DNA of 18,233 nucleotides from DYTO01 sp040757795. Lineage in GTDB: Archaea; Hadarchaeota; Hadarchaeia; Hadarchaeales; Hadarchaeaceae. The stretch is from contig JBFLWG010000017.1 of NCBI GenBank assembly GCA_040757795.1, positions 1 to 18,233 on the forward strand, written 5' to 3'. The first letter of the stretch is position 1. Each line of letters begins with the position of its first letter. Both the position numbers and the translations under genes were made by a program. Positions 1 through 8,366 of the stretch are shown here, piece by piece. The notes below the pieces were generated by a model. The model was given only the letters and a program-made list of their open reading frames with translations. It made no database searches and was not told the origin of the DNA.

Positions 1-177
1 CCACCCGCCAGTTCCCGGGCTGCGGGCTCCTCACCTTCACCCACTCGGGCTTCCTGCTCCTGCCCGAATATTCCGCGTTAGGAATCTGGAGGTCGAGGCT
101 GTCGGTGTCGTAGTTCCAGCCGACGTGACGGCCCTGCGGGTCCCAGACGTGGAGGTCGAGGTCGCTCCCGGGCCAGT
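1..177 (-). repeat. Near-identical PPC-module repeat, copy 1
   Basis: 1-177 matches 3335-3511 with 4 visible mismatches; the first 127 bp are identical. Both encode the segment from NWPGSDLDLHVW (here) or DWPGSDLDLHVW (other copy) to PGNWRV. Confidence 0.95.
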
Positions 178-2701
178 TGATTTCTATCCTCAGGTCTCCA
201 TCGGCTTGGCGCGGGAGGTTGGCGACCTGGACGCCGCCCTGGGTGATGTTGAAGGAGTAGCTCTTCGCGGGCAGCACGCGCGGGGCCGGCACGACCACGA
301 CGCGGACATAGTCGGTGTAGAGTGAAATGTTGAATGAGTATCCGCCCGACGCCGGAGCCCTCGACGCCGCGTAAGTACCATCTCCGCGGAACTCGGCCCA
401 GAACTTCCATTGCCCGCCACCCATCGTGAACGAGGATGAATAAACCCCTGAACTGTTGGTGTAGTACGGTCCAGCGTATCCGTACGACTGCCACGCGTTG
501 TTCACGTATTTTTCAACACCTATGTAAACCGGCTTGCCCGCGAGCGGCGCGCCTTCGCTTGTGAGGGTGCCGGTCATGTGTAAGTAGCCGTCGCCCAGCC
601 TGGTCGGAGTAAATGTAAGCGAGGTGGGCTTGAGCGCCGGCGGTTGCCCGCCTCCTCCGTCACCGCCGCCTCCACCATCTCCACCGCCTCCTCCCCCAGG
701 CGGCGGTGCTGGCCCCTCGTAGTGTCTTGCACGGGCCAGAATGTACAGGTACCCGTCGCTTGAGATGTACTTTCCAACATTGCTGAGGCCGACCACGCTC
801 GCACTCAGTTGCCCGTCGGAGCCCATGTTCGTCTCCACGTCGAGCTGCTCCCAGCCGCTGCCGTTCCACACCATGAGGCCGGTGTCGGTGGGGTTGTCTG
901 AATGAGACTCGCCGTGGCCTTCCCAAGTCAACTCTATTCTGCCAATTGTGCTCGCGGGCTCGTCTATCTTGAACTTGAACATCTGGGTGTCGTAGCTGCC
1001 GCTGGCGGCGCCTTCGGTCATCCAGCGCGAGTCGTCGGAACTGGAAATCTGGGAATAGTTCCCATCGCTCGTCAGGGTTCCTGGGCTGCCAGGGTTCTGG
1101 TCGCCGCCCTTCCCCCACGCCCAGACGCTTTGGTTCCATTTGGTGCTGTCGCTGAAGTCGTAGACGCGCTTCACGGAGACGGGGACGACGGGACTCTCGC
1201 TCGTTTCGTAGAGATCGTCCCTGTCAATTGCCGCGGCGAAGTAGTAGACTGCCGAGCTTACAGGCGCGGCCATCCCCACGGAGAAGCCGCCGTTGGGGTC
1301 CGTGGTCGTGGTGTAGAGGTAGGTGCCGTTGGCGCGGAGGGAGACCGCCTTGCCGGCGATCCCGGTTCCCTGGGCGTCCGTGAGAGTGCCCGTGAACTTT
1401 ATCCTCTCCCCGGCGAACGGCTCGGGGTTGGAGACGGAGAGGCTGAGCTTCGTCGCCTTGTGACGGAGGACGAAGTTGCCGCCAGTTACCCATTCGGTGG
1501 TCCTTGACCATTCACTGCAGTTCCCGGAGCCGTCCTTTGCCCTGACGCTCCAGAGGTATTCTCCCCTGGGCAGTGTAACCGTCAGCTTGCTGTCAGTCGT
1601 CGTGAATGTGTAGTCGGGGGCGCGGCTGAAATAAGGCGGGCCGGCCGAGACGCGAGAATCCCATATCCCGACCTCGTACTCCACCCCCGACCAGTCCTGC
1701 ACTCCCTGCCACTTCAGTTCAACGGTGCTCGTGTCGTAAAATCCGGGGATGGGGGAGAGAAGCTTCGGGGCGGGCGGCGGGGTGGTGTCCGGGGAGTAAA
1801 TCTCGACCCGGTTGATCCAGCCGAATGTTAGGGCTTTTCCTGCGCCGAGGGTTGCCTTGGCTCTCGCGAACGCTCCGGCGATTGCTGTGGATTGCTCGCC
1901 TTTCGTGACGGGGATGTCGAACTCAAGTACTGTGTGCTGCAGCAAACCTTGGCTTTCGAAAATTTCTGCGATTTCTTCATATGCCATTCTGCCTGGGGAA
2001 ACAACCAAAGAATAGAACTTGGACACGAAATCAGGTGCGGTCAGAAGGGTATTTGCGGTTTCTTCTGTAACACCAAGACTTGTCAAAATTTCCGTGAAAA
2101 CCCCCAATCCTTTTAAAACAGTAAAAACGGAAGTTGTGATGTCAAGAACAGCGTCAAATCCGCCGTACCATTGACTGGCCGTAACGGTTTCTACCCAATC
2201 CCCTTGCGCTGGGTCTAGATAGCGGAGTCCGGTTTCGGCACCGGCTATCCACACTTTGTCCGCAAAGCTCACGTAATCCACGAAAAGCTTTACACGAGCA
2301 GTGCCAGTGCCGGCTGAGTAAAAGTTGGTAAATAACTCAATCCCTGTTTCATCACCTAAAGACAAGACCCCTTGATCAACAAAAACTGAGAAAAATCCAT
2401 TTGCGCTATCATGGTTGGTGGTTAACACGTCATATCCCCAATTAAAAGTGGCATCCCAACCCGTGTTGTAATATGGCGGTTCAAATGCCCGGCCGTAACC
2501 ATATCCATCCAGATTACCAATAGGGGTGCCGCGTGCAGGATAACTCGGATCAACTACCGGGTCGTCTAACACCCATGACTCTTGATTTGTCGTGGCAACC
2601 GCAGGTTCAACTGTGCTAAATAACATCAGAAAAACAAGCGCAGCTATTGCCGCCGAGGGTCCAACTTTTTTCTTGTTTGAATCATGTTTCGTGTAATTCA
2701 C
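1..2701 (-). CDS. Large secreted multidomain surface protein, partial (C-terminus beyond left edge)
   Basis: I read one uninterrupted minus-strand frame of 900 codons from a GTG at 2701 to the left edge. The GTG overlaps the TGA of the upstream membrane-protein gene (GTGA), which suggests translational coupling. Residues 1-37 form a signal peptide: Lys-rich start, hydrophobic stretch 16-29, then small residues before TTNQ. About 40-300 is an unrecognised, probably beta-rich domain encoded by visibly AT-richer DNA. About 303-405 looks like a fibronectin type III or Ig-like repeat, and 415-510 a bacterial-Ig-like repeat. About 512-663 is a module with motif WEGHGES shared with the peptidase protein at 3225-6557. 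A Gly/Pro linker (664-688), another Ig-like repeat (689-790) and a PPC-like domain (from about 805) follow. No catalytic motif is seen. Probably extracellular, adhesive or structural; this role is inferred from architecture only. Confidence 0.85.
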   Translation of the reverse strand, partial: MNYTKHDSNKKKVGPSAAIAALVFLMLFSTVEPAVATTNQESWVLDDPVVDPSYPARGTPIGNLDGYGYGRAFEPPYYNTGWDATFNWGYDVLTTNHDSANGFFSVFVDQGVLSLGDETGIELFTNFYSAGTGTARVKLFVDYVSFADKVWIAGAETGLRYLDPAQGDWVETVTASQWYGGFDAVLDITTSVFTVLKGLGVFTEILTSLGVTEETANTLLTAPDFVSKFYSLVVSPGRMAYEEIAEIFESQGLLQHTVLEFDIPVTKGEQSTAIAGAFARAKATLGAGKALTFGWINRVEIYSPDTTPPPAPKLLSPIPGFYDTSTVELKWQGVQDWSGVEYEVGIWDSRVSAGPPYFSRAPDYTFTTTDSKLTVTLPRGEYLWSVRAKDGSGNCSEWSRTTEWVTGGNFVLRHKATKLSLSVSNPEPFAGERIKFTGTLTDAQGTGIAGKAVSLRANGTYLYTTTTDPNGGFSVGMAAPVSSAVYYFAAAIDRDDLYETSESPVVPVSVKRVYDFSDSTKWNQSVWAWGKGGDQNPGSPGTLTSDGNYSQISSSDDSRWMTEGAASGSYDTQMFKFKIDEPASTIGRIELTWEGHGESHSDNPTDTGLMVWNGSGWEQLDVETNMGSDGQLSASVVGLSNVGKYISSDGYLYILARARHYEGPAPPPGGGGGGDGGGGGDGGGGQPPALKPTSLTFTPTRLGDGYLHMTGTLTSEGAPLAGKPVYIGVEKYVNNAWQSYGYAGPYYTNSSGVYSSSFTMGGGQWKFWAEFRGDGTYAASRAPASGGYSFNISLYTDYVRVVVVPAPRVLPAKSYSFNITQGGVQVANLPRQADGDLRIEINWPGSDLDLHVWDPQGRHVGWNYDTDSLDLQIPNAEYSGRSRKPEWVKVRSPQPGNWRV

Positions 2702-3147
2702 CGCACCTTGTGTTTCTTCCAGTAAAATGCGGGAAGCTTGTAAGCAACGGCTCCAATTAACACGCAGTAAAAAGGAAAGACAAAAATCCAACTGACTTGA
2801 GCACTATAACCAAAGGGGGGGACCGACGGTGGAGCAAGCCAATCCATTTTTCCAATAATTATTCCTACCACAACAATTATAATAAACAACCCAACCAGAA
2901 AACACTTGAAAGTTTCTGCCATAATTTTTTTATCATTTAATTTGATTTTTTCCACGCCCTCGCGTTCATATTGTTTTTCATATTTTCTCGCCATAAAAAG
3001 AAACACAAAAATCAAAATGAAAGCCCCCCCCAGCGTCCAAAGTGCCGTTTGGTTTCTCCAAATGATTAAGTTTGTAATCGCCGCTCCAAACCATAAGACG
3101 GCCATTATTTTAGAAAATCCCAGCAACATGGCCCTTTTTTCAACCAT
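2698..3147 (-). CDS. Small four-helix membrane protein, unknown function
   Basis: This is a 149-residue protein with four likely transmembrane segments at about 13-31, 36-53, 82-99 and 119-138. Between helices 2 and 3 is a charged, Lys/Glu-rich loop, and the C-terminus is basic (KKHKVR). I recognise no family motif. A GGTGA sequence about 9 nt before the ATG is a good ribosome-binding site. It lies between two genes for large secreted proteins on the same strand, 77 nt after the upstream stop, and its TGA overlaps the GTG start of the next gene. It is therefore probably co-transcribed with them. A role in export, anchoring or processing of the surface proteins is possible, but only the neighbourhood supports it. 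Confidence 0.75.
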   Translation of the reverse strand: MVEKRAMLLGFSKIMAVLWFGAAITNLIIWRNQTALWTLGGAFILIFVFLFMARKYEKQYEREGVEKIKLNDKKIMAETFKCFLVGLFIIIVVVGIIIGKMDWLAPPSVPPFGYSAQVSWIFVFPFYCVLIGAVAYKLPAFYWKKHKVR

Positions 3148-3224
3148 CTTTACTCACCGTCCACAGTCCATGTGACTACCAATCACTGCTACGACAACCA
3201 TCTTATTCATCACACCATCTCCAC

Positions 3225-6200
3225 TTACATTGCCACCTTGGCCCAATTAGCGTTTTCGGCAGGTGGGAAATTGATGTCATTGTAGACCTTCAGTTCGTAT
3301 GTCATCACGTCCTCCACCGCATACCCGTGGACCTCCACCCGCCAGTTCCCGGGCTGCGGGCTCCTCACCTTCACCCACTCGGGCTTCCTGCTCCTGCCCG
3401 AATATTCCGCGTTAGGAATCTGGAGGTCGAGGCTGTCGGTGTCGTAGTTCCAGCCGACGTGCCTGCCCTGCGGGCCCCAGACGTGGAGGTCGAGGTCGCT
3501 GCCGGGCCAGTCGGTCCAAATTCTAACGTCGCCGCCTTCATTCACCGGAACCGTGAATTTTCTGATAGTGTCTTGTAGAATAATGTCCGAGACTCCCTCG
3601 CCTACGTTCAATGTCGGGGCCTCGTAGACGACGACTCGGACGTAGTCGGTGAGGAGGGAAGCCAGCGAAATCTCCCAACTTCCGTTGGACAGCACTTTTA
3701 TTTTAACCTCCTCAGAGGGGTAGCCGCTCTTCTCCGCCCTGAACCTGTGCCAGCCCGAGAGTACCATGGGGATTTCCAACTTGCCGTACATGTCCGCGCT
3801 TGATGAGGTGGTCCCCCTGTAAACATCGTCAACATAAACGGACGCGCCCGGAAGTGGCGTCCTGTTGCCCCCCGTCACCAAGATGGTTGCGCTGTAATAT
3901 GTTAGAGTGGGGTTCACGGTCAGCGCGAAAGTTGTCCCGCGGACCTTGCCGTCCGAGCCGGTGCCGGTGATTGTTATGTTGTATATTCCGCCGGATGCTG
4001 AGCTGGGCGTGGATATGGTCATTGTGGAGCTGAACGATGAGGAGCCGCTCGACGGGCTGAAACTGACGGAGGCCCCGGATGGCTGACCAGTTGCACTGAG
4101 AGTCACCGTTCCACTGTAGTTGTTTGACGTGACGGTGACAGTTGTAAATGTATACCACCCCTGGACGACTGTGTCGCTTGACGGGCTGACCGATACGTTG
4201 AAGTCCCCCTGCGCTGGCTGGCCCCCGTCTCCGGGCGGCGGCGGAGGTGGAGGCGGCTCAACCCCGATCCAGTTCTTCGCCCTCGCCATCAGGGTGAGGC
4301 GCCCATCGTTTGGGAGGATATAACTTCTGGCGTTGCTCAGCGTCTTCTCCAGCCAGCCGTCGGAGCCCATCGGGCTGCGCGTGGCGAGGTTCTCCCAGCC
4401 GCTGGCCGCGCCGTTCCAGGCCAACAGGGTGGTGTCATAGCCCTCCACGCTTTCCCCGTGGCCCTCCCACTGGGCGTCGATTTTTGAGATGGCGCCCGGG
4501 TCCTCCCAAATCCTGAACTGGTACTTCTGCGTGTCGTAATCGCCGGCCGTTGTCGCCCGGCTTGTCGCCCACCACTCGTCGTCGGAACTGGCCATGCTCG
4601 CGTAGTTTGCTGGCGTGGCGCCGTACCAGCTCGCCGGGTTCTCTCCGACCCCTTCCGACGCGTTGTGATCCCCCGCCATGGAGAAGTCGTAAATCCTCGC
4701 AGTGTGGGACGAGCTCTCCATGCCGTCGGTGACCGTTGCGCGGACGAAAGGCGGCATCGGTGTCGGCGGGGTCCAGACCACATCAAAATTCATTATGGAA
4801 GGGTTGGCGGGGTAGGGATATGTTGGGGTGGGGACGGTGCCTATCGTGACCCAGTCGACCTTGTTGTATGAGTACTGGAAAGTGACGTTGTCATACGGCC
4901 AGTCCTCGGCGTCTGGCTCGACGACGCGCGCATTCAGGCGGACGGGATTGGCACTGCTGACCTTTAGCTCGATGGAGGGGGTGCTGTTGTAGCTGGCCGC
5001 GGCGTAATCGATCGTGTTCTGGAAGAGCGCTTTGCTGGCACGGCGGACGCGCTCTGGATTTGCGGCGTTCGCGGTCCTGAATGCATCCCAGAAGTTCCTG
5101 AATGTGGTGGGCCGGCTGTTTTTGAAAACATCCCAGACCGGTTTGAAACCCAATGAAATGCGATCAAGGCCGTCATCGCTGACATCGAAGAGGTCCCAGA
5201 GGGCGGCAGTCTCTGAATAACGTCCGCCAACTTCATAGTCAAATACAACCCCTGTAAATCCAACTCCTTGCACCGCATCTGCAACATGCGAGTCATTACG
5301 AGCAGAAATAGAAAAAAAGTCCGCCCATCGTTCTGCCCATTGCATCAAGAGATTCCATTGTACTGGATTATTTGCTATTTGGTTATACGTTTCAGCACCA
5401 TAAACGTCACCCATCACCAAATGACCATACTCGTGAAGTATTATGTCTGGATGGTTGGGGAGATTTTGCCAAATTGCTGTTTCTGGCAGATCAATTATTT
5501 TATTTGGGGGCAAAGTTGAATCAGGATTGGTACCACTTGGCCATTCAACTTTCACTTGTCGCATGTCGTAACCTACCTGGTCGTGGAGGAAACTCCACCC
5601 CTCCACAATCGCATCGTAGATGCGCCAAAAATCTCCCGTCAATGCCCATGTTCCAACATCGTAGCTCGCGTTGCTGAACGGTCCATCAATCCTGCGAACA
5701 TCGGCGTAGAGATTGCCCACACTGTTTACAACATAAACTCCATGGTCATCTTGGGTTGTAGCAAGAACAAACTGGTTAACGTATGGACTGTCAGGAATCC
5801 AGCCCGAGTCATACCTTCCATCCGAGTCTGTGTAAACAACGCGGTTATACGGCCAATCTGGAAAATAAAATTCCACCCTTGCGCCCCTGAGCGGCCCGAT
5901 GCTTCCATCCATACGTGGCGCGTTGATCTGCCCGGTAAAACGGGAAGAGTTGCCTGAGGAATGCGAGTTCTCATCTTCAAGAATGGTAAAGTTTTCTGGA
6001 ACTGGGAACGACTTGTTTTCCAACTCCAACTTGTATGAATAGGTTTTTCTCATCCTTGCGAAGTTCTCATCAACGTAAAGGTAAACGGAATCTTTCGCGA
6101 TTATTTGATTATTCAAATTTTTTGCTATTGCCGTTACAGTAAACTTTCCTGTGCTTACACTTTTCATTGTTGCGAGTAAATTGACTGGTTTGCTTGGTCC

Positions 6201-6557
6201 CAATACTCCTTCCCACTTGTTGTCGCCACTTACAAAAATAAAGCCGTCGGACAAAAAAATTTCAGCAACGATTGATGTATTTTCTAAAGCAGAAAGTGAA
6301 ACCATGAGTTCCGCGGTTTGGTTCAAGTGCGGGGCGTTCAAGAGCGTCAACGTAACTGTTACTTTGGGCACGCATTGCTGGGCACTATTGGACAAAATCA
6401 ATTTGGCAACATCCGATGCTTGTACGTTGTCAGAGTTCTCAATGTTTGAGTTTTCAATTGTGGATTCATACCCAGACGAAGAAGCGAGCGGAGTGGTCAT
6501 GGCTAAAATAAGCGTACATGTAAGCATGGTCGTGGCTAGCTTTACAGTTCTCACCAT
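3225..6557 (-). CDS. Secreted HEXXH zinc-metallopeptidase-like protein with Ig-like and PPC-like C-terminal modules
   Basis: The protein has 1110 residues. I place the start at the ATG at 6557, not at an upstream in-frame start at 6632, because it opens the signal peptide MVRTVKLATTMLTCTLILAM, matches the start of the paralogue at 8190, and has a TATA-like box about 30 nt upstream. About 60-185 is a beta-rich prodomain-like region; about 205-265 resembles a carboxypeptidase regulatory (transthyretin-like) fold. The catalytic region holds HEYGH at 375-379 and a candidate third zinc ligand Glu409 in ERWADFF, followed by ETAALWDLFD. This fits a gluzincin-like peptidase, though I cannot name the family. 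After it come the WEGHGES module (about 620-768), a Pro-rich linker (768-775), an Ig-like repeat (785-883), a PEGA-like domain (887-968) and a PPC-like domain (1005-1095). Codons from about 6557 to 5220 are AT-richer than the rest. Confidence 0.88.
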   Translation of the reverse strand: MVRTVKLATTMLTCTLILAMTTPLASSSGYESTIENSNIENSDNVQASDVAKLILSNSAQQCVPKVTVTLTLLNAPHLNQTAELMVSLSALENTSIVAEIFLSDGFIFVSGDNKWEGVLGPSKPVNLLATMKSVSTGKFTVTAIAKNLNNQIIAKDSVYLYVDENFARMRKTYSYKLELENKSFPVPENFTILEDENSHSSGNSSRFTGQINAPRMDGSIGPLRGARVEFYFPDWPYNRVVYTDSDGRYDSGWIPDSPYVNQFVLATTQDDHGVYVVNSVGNLYADVRRIDGPFSNASYDVGTWALTGDFWRIYDAIVEGWSFLHDQVGYDMRQVKVEWPSGTNPDSTLPPNKIIDLPETAIWQNLPNHPDIILHEYGHLVMGDVYGAETYNQIANNPVQWNLLMQWAERWADFFSISARNDSHVADAVQGVGFTGVVFDYEVGGRYSETAALWDLFDVSDDGLDRISLGFKPVWDVFKNSRPTTFRNFWDAFRTANAANPERVRRASKALFQNTIDYAAASYNSTPSIELKVSSANPVRLNARVVEPDAEDWPYDNVTFQYSYNKVDWVTIGTVPTPTYPYPANPSIMNFDVVWTPPTPMPPFVRATVTDGMESSSHTARIYDFSMAGDHNASEGVGENPASWYGATPANYASMASSDDEWWATSRATTAGDYDTQKYQFRIWEDPGAISKIDAQWEGHGESVEGYDTTLLAWNGAASGWENLATRSPMGSDGWLEKTLSNARSYILPNDGRLTLMARAKNWIGVEPPPPPPPPGDGGQPAQGDFNVSVSPSSDTVVQGWYTFTTVTVTSNNYSGTVTLSATGQPSGASVSFSPSSGSSSFSSTMTISTPSSASGGIYNITITGTGSDGKVRGTTFALTVNPTLTYYSATILVTGGNRTPLPGASVYVDDVYRGTTSSSADMYGKLEIPMVLSGWHRFRAEKSGYPSEEVKIKVLSNGSWEISLASLLTDYVRVVVYEAPTLNVGEGVSDIILQDTIRKFTVPVNEGGDVRIWTDWPGSDLDLHVWGPQGRHVGWNYDTDSLDLQIPNAEYSGRSRKPEWVKVRSPQPGNWRVEVHGYAVEDVMTYELKVYNDINFPPAENANWAKVAM
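3335..3511 (-). repeat. Near-identical PPC-module repeat, copy 2
   Basis: Counterpart of 1-177, in the 3' part of the peptidase gene. The similarity drops sharply on the N-terminal side, which points to recent gene conversion or module transfer. Confidence 0.95.
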
Positions 6558-6582
6558 ACCAAAGACACCTTCAATTCTCAGT

Positions 6583-6590
6583 CTATTTAG
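6583..6590 (-). promoter_or_regulatory. TATA-like box for the secreted peptidase gene
   Basis: The minus strand reads CTAAATAG, centred about 30 nt upstream of the ATG at 6557. This spacing suits an archaeal TATA box of a leaderless or nearly leaderless transcript and decides against the longer start at 6632. A matching box precedes the paralogue at 8190. Confidence 0.5.
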
Positions 6591-6804
6591 GGTATCGTTG
6601 TCAGCGCAAAGATACAAACAAGAAGGTACCAAGGATAGTATGGGTCAGATTCAAGCAGGCATGTCTGAGCAACGGGCGCGGGGCCAGCATGAATTTAATG
6701 AAAATCAGATATTCCATCAAGTATGCGTTCATTGCAATCGACGCTCGACTGAACTGTAGAAAAATCGCCACTTCATTTATTTGCTGGAGTGTGGATTATA
6801 GATG

Positions 6805-6812
6805 TTTAATAG
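6805..6812 (+). promoter_or_regulatory. TATA-like box for the anchored protein at 6841
   Basis: TTTAATAG is centred about 32 nt before the ATG at 6841. A second AT-rich candidate lies at 6820-6829 but is too close to the start for a leaderless transcript. The paralogous gene at 8367 has a similar TTTATTAG at a similar distance. Confidence 0.4.
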
Positions 6813-6840
6813 TATGAAGTATAATAAAAAATGGTAGACT

Positions 6841-7428
6841 ATGAGATCAATTGTTAAAATTACAATCTTTGTGATGGTATTGATAGTAGTTGTTGCCATT
6901 AGTGTAATCTTTTTAGCTAGTCAAAAGACGTTACGCCCTGCACCAAGTTCATACTCTGTAACAATTTATGATACAGATTTAACTAGCACTGAAAATTATA
7001 TTAACGGCGTGGTAAGGATGAATTTTTGGTTAACAGACAACGAAAGTTATTCATTTGACAATGAAATGTTTAATATCGACGACAAGAACAATGGACTGAG
7101 AATAAGTATTTTCACCATTTCTCCACAAAACACGTTTGGTACTTATTTTGGACCGGGAGTTTATAACCCAAATACGGAGAATGTCGAGGCAAATGGCTTG
7201 TTTGAAAATATTTCAGGTTTCCATATTACTTGGTCACTAAAAATTCCGTCAACGCAGGACAAACGATTTGTAAAAGACGCTATCGGGGAGTTATTGTTAC
7301 AAGTTTCAAAAGTTGAAGATAATTCAAAATTATGGGACGAAAACACACGTTTTTATCTCTATTTGGTTCATCCTCAGGCTACTGCTGAATCTTTGGGTGC
7401 CTATCCACAAAAAGTTCCGCAAGGTTGA
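6841..7428 (+). CDS. Membrane-anchored extracytoplasmic protein, unknown family (paralogue of 8367-8939)
   Basis: This is a 195-residue protein with one N-terminal hydrophobic segment (about 7-26) after a short basic start, so it is probably a signal anchor or uncleaved signal peptide with the rest outside the membrane. The outer part (about 37-180) looks beta-rich. It shares with the protein at 8367-8939 the pattern YIN...NFWLT near residues 54-66 and a later W-x-L-x-(I/V)-P segment, so the two are diverged paralogues. I do not recognise a family. It is transcribed divergently from the secreted peptidase gene (ATG at 6557), and the same divergent pairing recurs with the paralogues. That suggests a functional link, such as an anchor, inhibitor or partner of the peptidase; this is inference. 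The gene is AT-rich compared with the housekeeping genes in the window. Confidence 0.8.
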   Translation: MRSIVKITIFVMVLIVVVAISVIFLASQKTLRPAPSSYSVTIYDTDLTSTENYINGVVRMNFWLTDNESYSFDNEMFNIDDKNNGLRISIFTISPQNTFGTYFGPGVYNPNTENVEANGLFENISGFHITWSLKIPSTQDKRFVKDAIGELLLQVSKVEDNSKLWDENTRFYLYLVHPQATAESLGAYPQKVPQG

Positions 7429-7464
7429 ACTAGGCGTTTATATCTAAACCAAATTCACGCAGTT

Positions 7465-8190
7465 TTAGACAACACGATTATACGGCCAATCCGGAAAATA
7501 AAATTCCACCTTCGCCCCTCTGAGGGGCCCGATGCTCCCATCCATACGTGGCGCATTGATCTGGCCGGTCAAACGGGAAGAGTTGCCTGAGGAATGCGAG
7601 TTCTCCTCTTCAAGAATGGCAAAATTTTCTGGAACTGGGAATGACTTGTTTTCCAGCTCCAGCGTGTATGAATAGTTTTTCCTCATCTTGGCAAAGTTCT
7701 CGGCCACGTAAAGATAGACTGAATCCTTGGCGACTATCTGATCGTCCAGATTTTTTACAAGCGCAGTTATTGCAAACTTTCCTGTACTGACACTTTTCAC
7801 GACCGCACGTAAATTTATTGGATTGCCAGACTCCAATACTCCTTTCCACCTATTCTCGCCGCTCGCAAAAACAAAACCGTCAGACGGAAAAATTTCAGCA
7901 ACGATTGGTATGTTTTCTAAAGCGGAAAGTGAAACCGCGAGTTCCGCTGTTTGGTTTAAGTGCGGAGCGTTTGAGAGCTCTAATGTAACTGTTGTTTTAG
8001 GCACACATTGCTGGGCACTATTTGACAAAAGTAATATGGTAGCATCTGATGTTTGCACATTGTCAGAGTTATCTGTAATCGAGTTTTCAATCGTGTTTTT
8101 ATACTCTGATGAAGAGGCGAGCGGAGTGGCCATGGCTAAAATAAGCGTGCACGTAAGCATGGTCGTGGCCAACTTTACCATTCTCACCAT
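7465..8190 (-). pseudogene. Truncated copy of the secreted peptidase gene (N-terminal 241 residues only)
   Basis: The 241-residue product closely matches the first 240 or so residues of the protein at 3225-6557: same signal peptide, same cysteine-containing QQCVPK segment, and the same run ending in DWPYNRVV. Directly after that point the similarity stops and a TAA follows, so the whole catalytic region with HEYGH is absent. The frame is intact, the start has a TATA-like box at the same distance as in the full copy, and many differences from the full copy are single-base changes. The product could therefore still be made as a secreted prodomain-like fragment, for example a decoy or inhibitor. 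I class it as a truncated pseudogene because the truncation is abrupt and lies next to the end of the upstream small gene. Intact function is not excluded. Confidence 0.75.
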
Positions 8191-8214
8191 ACCACAGCTA
8201 TCTTCAATGCTTCA

Positions 8215-8224
8215 CTTATTTAGG
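8215..8224 (-). promoter_or_regulatory. TATA-like box for the truncated peptidase copy
   Basis: The minus strand reads CCTAAATAAG, centred about 29 nt upstream of the ATG at 8190. It aligns with the box at 6583-6590 of the full-length copy, and flanking bases are also similar, so the promoter was part of the duplicated segment. Confidence 0.45.
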
Positions 8225-8335
8225 TTATTGTTATCGCTGTGAGCTATGTTGACATCATGTCTGAATAATACAAAACGTGAGAATTTTGGAGTTTGAACTT
8301 ACAAGCCAAATTATAGACACGTTCCCCCACGTCAA

Positions 8336-8344
8336 TGTTTATTA
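8336..8344 (+). promoter_or_regulatory. TATA-like box for the anchored protein at 8367
   Basis: TTTATTAG is centred about 27 nt before the ATG at 8367, the usual spacing for leaderless archaeal genes. This favours the ATG at 8367 over the TTG immediately before it. Confidence 0.45.
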
Positions 8345-8366
8345 GATTGTAAACAATTTATAATTG

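Noticed and set aside
660..720. Gly/Pro-rich low-complexity DNA and its counterpart near 4230-4255
   Set aside because: These encode the flexible Gly/Pro linkers of the surface proteins in frame and need no separate explanation.
3154..3210. An 18-residue minus-strand frame between the peptidase and membrane-protein genes whose product vaguely recalls the GHVDHGK loop of translation GTPases
   Set aside because: The match is to a few residues, the frame ends at once and nothing GTPase-like follows in any frame. Probably chance, though it could be a short leader peptide.
6558..6632. A longer start for the secreted peptidase at 6632
   Set aside because: It would put 25 unrelated residues before a perfect signal peptide, is absent in the paralogue, and lies upstream of the likely TATA box.
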